Source: Clostridiales bacterium UBA4821 (GTDB lineage: Bacteria > Bacillota > Clostridia > Acetivibrionales > UBA4821). From it: 51,952 nucleotides of DNA. The notes under the pieces were generated by a model that made no database searches, was not told the origin of the DNA, and was given only the letters and a program-made list of their open reading frames with translations. The position numbers and the translations under genes are program-made. Below, in pieces: positions 49,372 to 51,952 of the stretch (position 1 is the stretch's first letter; every line of letters begins with the position of its first letter). The DNA is taken from assembly GCA_002402315.1 (NCBI GenBank), contig DHFP01000147.1, positions 1 through 51,952 of the forward strand, given 5' to 3'.

Positions 49372-50681
49372 TACAGCCCCTCCTTATATTTAAGTACTAC
49401 CTTATTTACCGTTTTTTCATCAATCTCATTGAAACAAACAGGGCACCTGGATATCTTCTTCAAATGCTCTTCATATTCTTTCACTGTCTTGCCAATCTCA
49501 TCTTTCACTTTTAATACATAATTATTTCCTTCTTTAATGCTTAAATCCACTGACTTAATTGTCTTACTAAGATTCTCCAGTTTTTCTTTTAATTCAATAA
49601 GCTCTAGTATTCTGACCAGGTTTTTTTCTGCTTCATGAAGCATTCTGTATTTGTTTAATTCTTTATTAGTTTTTGACAGTGTGTTGGTCAATTGCTTATA
49701 TCTTTCACTTTGACGTTTTAATCCGGTTATAGAGGAAATTTTCTCTTCCAGCACTTTCAGCTTTTCACTTGCCTTGGTGAAATGAGTTGTTCTTATGAGC
49801 ATATCTTCTTGGCTCCGTGCCTCGTAACTTGCAACACTGTAATTGGTCCTCAGGTTATTGAGTCTTTTAAACCGCTCTATTTTTTCTGAAAGCTTATAAA
49901 TGATCAACTCAGCCTTGTCCACTCTGTCTAGCTGTTCAAGCAGCTTCCTTGACTTCTCCTGTTCGGCGCTAACCTGTCCAAGCACAATTCTTAGCTTTTG
50001 CAGCTGCTCAAGTCTTTCAGCCTGACCCTCAAGCGTTTTTAGAAGCTTCTCCCTATCATCTATCTCATTTCTTAACTGTTCCAGATTCTCATATGATTTT
50101 AACTTTTCATCAAGTTCCTCAATCTCTTTGAGGCACCTGTTTTCAACCTGGGTTTCCCTCTTTATGTCATTTATACATTCTCTGATAGCCTTATCAATTA
50201 CATGAACTCCTGTAAGCCTGCCTATCGCCTTGGCCTTAACCGAACCTGTCTCTGACATCAGGAAGGGACTTTCCAACTGTTCTCCCAGGTTTAAACTTAC
50301 ATCACTGTCTACATCAATAACAACCTTGAAAATCCGGTGTGCCTTTTTAACCTCATCAGGAACTTCATTACCAAAGCCCTCGTATACATCGCTTTTACCT
50401 TCCGGATCTGTAACTGTATATCTGTTCTTCGAAGGTGACCTCTCCCGTGTTACTATATAAGCATTACTCATTTCAACCGTGACCCGCGCAAAGTTACTCC
50501 CATGCCTGATAAATTCATTTCCTCTGGGCTCATTGAATAATACCCACTTTATTGCCCTGATAATTGCAGACTTCCCTTGGTCTGAAGGTCCTACAATAAC
50601 ATTTAACCCTGGATCAAGTTCCAACTCCGAGTTCTCATGAGACTGAAAATTTTGAATGGTTATCTTGCTTATATAATTCAA
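49371..50681 (-). CDS. Half-length SbcC/Rad50-like ATPase with zinc hook
   Basis: A 436-residue protein. Residues 1-160 form the N-terminal ABC lobe of the SbcC/Rad50 family: ITIQNFQSHENSELELDPGL, Walker A GPSDQGKS at 31-38, then EFIRHG and a Q-loop-type segment. A coiled coil follows to about 410 and the zinc hook CPVC is at 413-416, near the very end (KYKEGL-stop). The second coil, the signature and Walker B lobe of ordinary Rad50 are absent and are not encoded downstream: the next gene is only 81 residues. The frame is intact with clean gene joins on both sides, so this looks like a native design, not a truncation. ATP hydrolysis would need another protein. Confidence 0.82.
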   Translation of the reverse strand: MNYISKITIQNFQSHENSELELDPGLNVIVGPSDQGKSAIIRAIKWVLFNEPRGNEFIRHGSNFARVTVEMSNAYIVTRERSPSKNRYTVTDPEGKSDVYEGFGNEVPDEVKKAHRIFKVVIDVDSDVSLNLGEQLESPFLMSETGSVKAKAIGRLTGVHVIDKAIRECINDIKRETQVENRCLKEIEELDEKLKSYENLEQLRNEIDDREKLLKTLEGQAERLEQLQKLRIVLGQVSAEQEKSRKLLEQLDRVDKAELIIYKLSEKIERFKRLNNLRTNYSVASYEARSQEDMLIRTTHFTKASEKLKVLEEKISSITGLKRQSERYKQLTNTLSKTNKELNKYRMLHEAEKNLVRILELIELKEKLENLSKTIKSVDLSIKEGNNYVLKVKDEIGKTVKEYEEHLKKISRCPVCFNEIDEKTVNKVVLKYKEGL

Positions 50682-51673
50682 TAGTCCACCTCATCCCCTG
50701 ACAAACTCTGTCTGGCCCGGTCAATCCGCTTTATCGTTTCCAGCTTTACTTCATCTTTTAACCCTTGAGCCGAAGCAATCTCATCAATGATCTTGTTTAT
50801 ATCAATCCTTATGTGCTTAAATTCTCCGGATGCCTCAGCGCTTTGAAAAAACTGGTTTAGCTTATATGTCCTGTTACGCGCCATTTCTATGTGTTCCCTA
50901 TTCAATACATCTTCACCAGGTAAAGCAGATTTAAGCTTAACTGTCCACATGTCAATCTTATCGCTCAAATCAATAATCACTACCTCAGGTTTTCGTGTAA
51001 ATTCACTTTTCAATGAACTTATTCGGGTAAGACTACCTGGATTTACAAAGTACTTATCTCCCAATTTCTTTATTCCAAATCCTGAATGATAGTGACCTAC
51101 CAGGGTAATATCAGCATCCGTAGCTAATATTTCATCAATTAATGTATATTTGATCCCTTCTATGAATGGTCTTGGAAGAAGCATACCATGAACCATGTTA
51201 ATGCAATACTCCACTTCAGTATCCTTTTTGACAATATAATAGTCTTGTGACTTATCGCCATCAATTTCATAATTATAGGAATTGCCATAAATCTGTACCT
51301 TTAATTCATCTTTCTCAAGTATAACAGGTTGTCCATACTTAAGAACATTAATAATTCCGGTCCCCTCCAGTAATCCCAGCATTGTTCTTGACAGCGTATC
51401 AGGATTATGTCCGTATATGTCGTGGTTACCGGAAATAGTATATATTGGCCTGTTAAACCTCTTGATAATCATAGCAAATTCTCTTACTATTGACGGTGAA
51501 ATGTCCGGTCTGTCGAACCAATCACCTCCGTGCAAGACATAGTCTATTTCATTTTGCCGGATTATCTCAATTAATTCGTTAAATTTATTTTTAAGGGTAG
51601 AATAAAAATCATCAGTCCTGCTTCTTGGATTTGTACCCCTTATGTGGCTGTCAGTGAAAAATAATAATCTCAT
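50678..51673 (-). CDS. SbcD/Mre11-like metallophosphoesterase
   Basis: A 331-residue calcineurin-like nuclease subunit. The metal motifs are complete: FTDSHIRG (Asp 8, His 10), HGGDWFDRP, ISGNHDIYG, HGM and VGHYHSGFG. After about residue 215 there is a short C-terminal region rather than the long capping domain of full SbcD. It overlaps the half-SbcC gene by 4 bp, as Mre11 and Rad50 genes commonly do. DNA-end processing is inferred from family. GAGG precedes ATG 51673; the gene diverges from the RluA-type gene at 51813. Confidence 0.83.
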   Translation of the reverse strand: MRLLFFTDSHIRGTNPRSRTDDFYSTLKNKFNELIEIIRQNEIDYVLHGGDWFDRPDISPSIVREFAMIIKRFNRPIYTISGNHDIYGHNPDTLSRTMLGLLEGTGIINVLKYGQPVILEKDELKVQIYGNSYNYEIDGDKSQDYYIVKKDTEVEYCINMVHGMLLPRPFIEGIKYTLIDEILATDADITLVGHYHSGFGIKKLGDKYFVNPGSLTRISSLKSEFTRKPEVVIIDLSDKIDMWTVKLKSALPGEDVLNREHIEMARNRTYKLNQFFQSAEASGEFKHIRIDINKIIDEIASAQGLKDEVKLETIKRIDRARQSLSGDEVDY

Positions 51674-51812
51674 GCTTTACCTCGATACTACAAATAAAAA
51701 TTTATTCCCTTGTAAGTATATTATTAAATAACCGTTTAACTCAACATTTTTTGATATAAAATTAACTTAACCCAATACTTGCATCCAAAGCGGGAGGAAG
51801 TTAGGATAAATA

Positions 51813-51950
51813 ATGGCAAAGTATACGTTTACCGTCAAAGATAATATTAAGACCATGACCTTATTTGATTACCTTAAGCATCATGCCGGAATTTCAAGCA
51901 GGTTATTCAGTAAGATCAAGCAACGAATAAAGTCGGGGACGGTTCTTTAA
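51813..51950 (+). pseudogene. RluA-type pseudouridine synthase gene, cut off after 45 codons
   Basis: The frame begins MAKYTFTVKDNIKTMTLFDY and LKHHAGISSRLFSKIKQ, the S4-like N-terminal domain of RluA/RluD family pseudouridine synthases. After that it continues RIKSGTVL and stops with TAA at 51948. The last 20 bases (AGTCGGGGACGGTTCTTTAA) do not fit the family and look like the end of an inserted element. The catalytic domain would lie beyond the window if present. Ribosome binding site AGGA about seven bases before ATG. Confidence 0.6.
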
Positions 51951-51952
51951 TT
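51931..51952 (+). mobile_element. Possible end of an inserted repeat element
   Basis: GTCGGGGACGGTTCTT at the window edge resembles the flank motif commonly seen beside IS200-like (Y1/RAYT-type) transposase genes in clostridia, recalled from general knowledge. It starts exactly where the RluA-type reading frame leaves its family pattern. The rest of the element lies outside the window. Confidence 0.35.

Noticed and set aside
49371..50681. Half-SbcC as a frameshifted full-length SbcC
   Set aside because: The coding sequence downstream encodes a separate coiled-coil gene with a shared TAATG junction and then rimO; no C-lobe motif was found in any frame there.
1..51952. CRISPR arrays, tRNA or rRNA genes
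   Set aside because: No regularly spaced direct repeats, no cloverleaf with CCA-like end and no rRNA-like sequence were found by reading.

Overview
The window is low-GC, densely packed DNA of a spore-forming Firmicute. SpoVS, a Gram-positive-type 6S RNA, an SLH-anchored surface protein, SMC next to rnc, many AGGAGG-type ribosome binding sites and several TTG/GTG starts all point to class Clostridia. An anaerobic cellulolytic-type clostridium is my inference, not something the sequence proves. No rRNA, tRNA or CRISPR array was seen.

Layout. (1) 1-7263 is a metal homeostasis island on the minus strand: a zinc ABC operon (znuA-znuC-znuB-zur-small membrane protein) behind a TTGACA-17-TATGAT promoter overlapped by a Zur-like palindrome, then a ferrous iron block (feoA, feoB, FeoB-associated Cys-rich peptide, fur) and a DUF2325 gene, with three Fur-box palindromes. 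(2) 7604-18272 holds rlmCD, a hairpin-rich intergenic element of unknown nature, a cupin gene remnant and a 2,880-residue SLH surface protein. (3) 18571-22205 holds a 59-residue Cys-rich protein, a CheY-CheX-CheX cassette and a 619-residue coiled-coil protein. (4) 22433-27345 has a possible small RNA or leader, a membrane transglutaminase, a CAX-type cation antiporter, an IS4-family insertion and decayed transposase DNA. (5) 27405-31401 has a rhodanese lipoprotein and two tandem histidine kinases; one has an apparent 5' frameshift and the other is a pseudogene. (6) 31504-36172, plus strand: 6S RNA, SGNH hydrolase, phosphodiester glycosidase, MagIII-like DNA glycosylase and HD-GYP protein. (7) 36210-49039, minus strand, is a housekeeping series: rimO-pgsA-108aa-iscS-[160-bp inverted repeat]-thiI-rnc-radical SAM-spoVS-terminator-PLD-like-smc-GNAT. 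(8) 49126-51673 is a three-gene SbcD-like/half-SbcC/coiled-coil operon. The window ends in an RluA-type gene cut off by a repeat-like sequence.

The most unusual items are the compact Mre11/Rad50-like operon, whose ATPase protein ends just after its zinc hook and has no C-terminal ATPase lobe; the degenerate PLD-like protein placed directly before smc; the structured intergenic elements at 9050-9400 and 45516-45675; and the perfect 24-bp palindrome with a Fur box in front of the DUF2325 gene.
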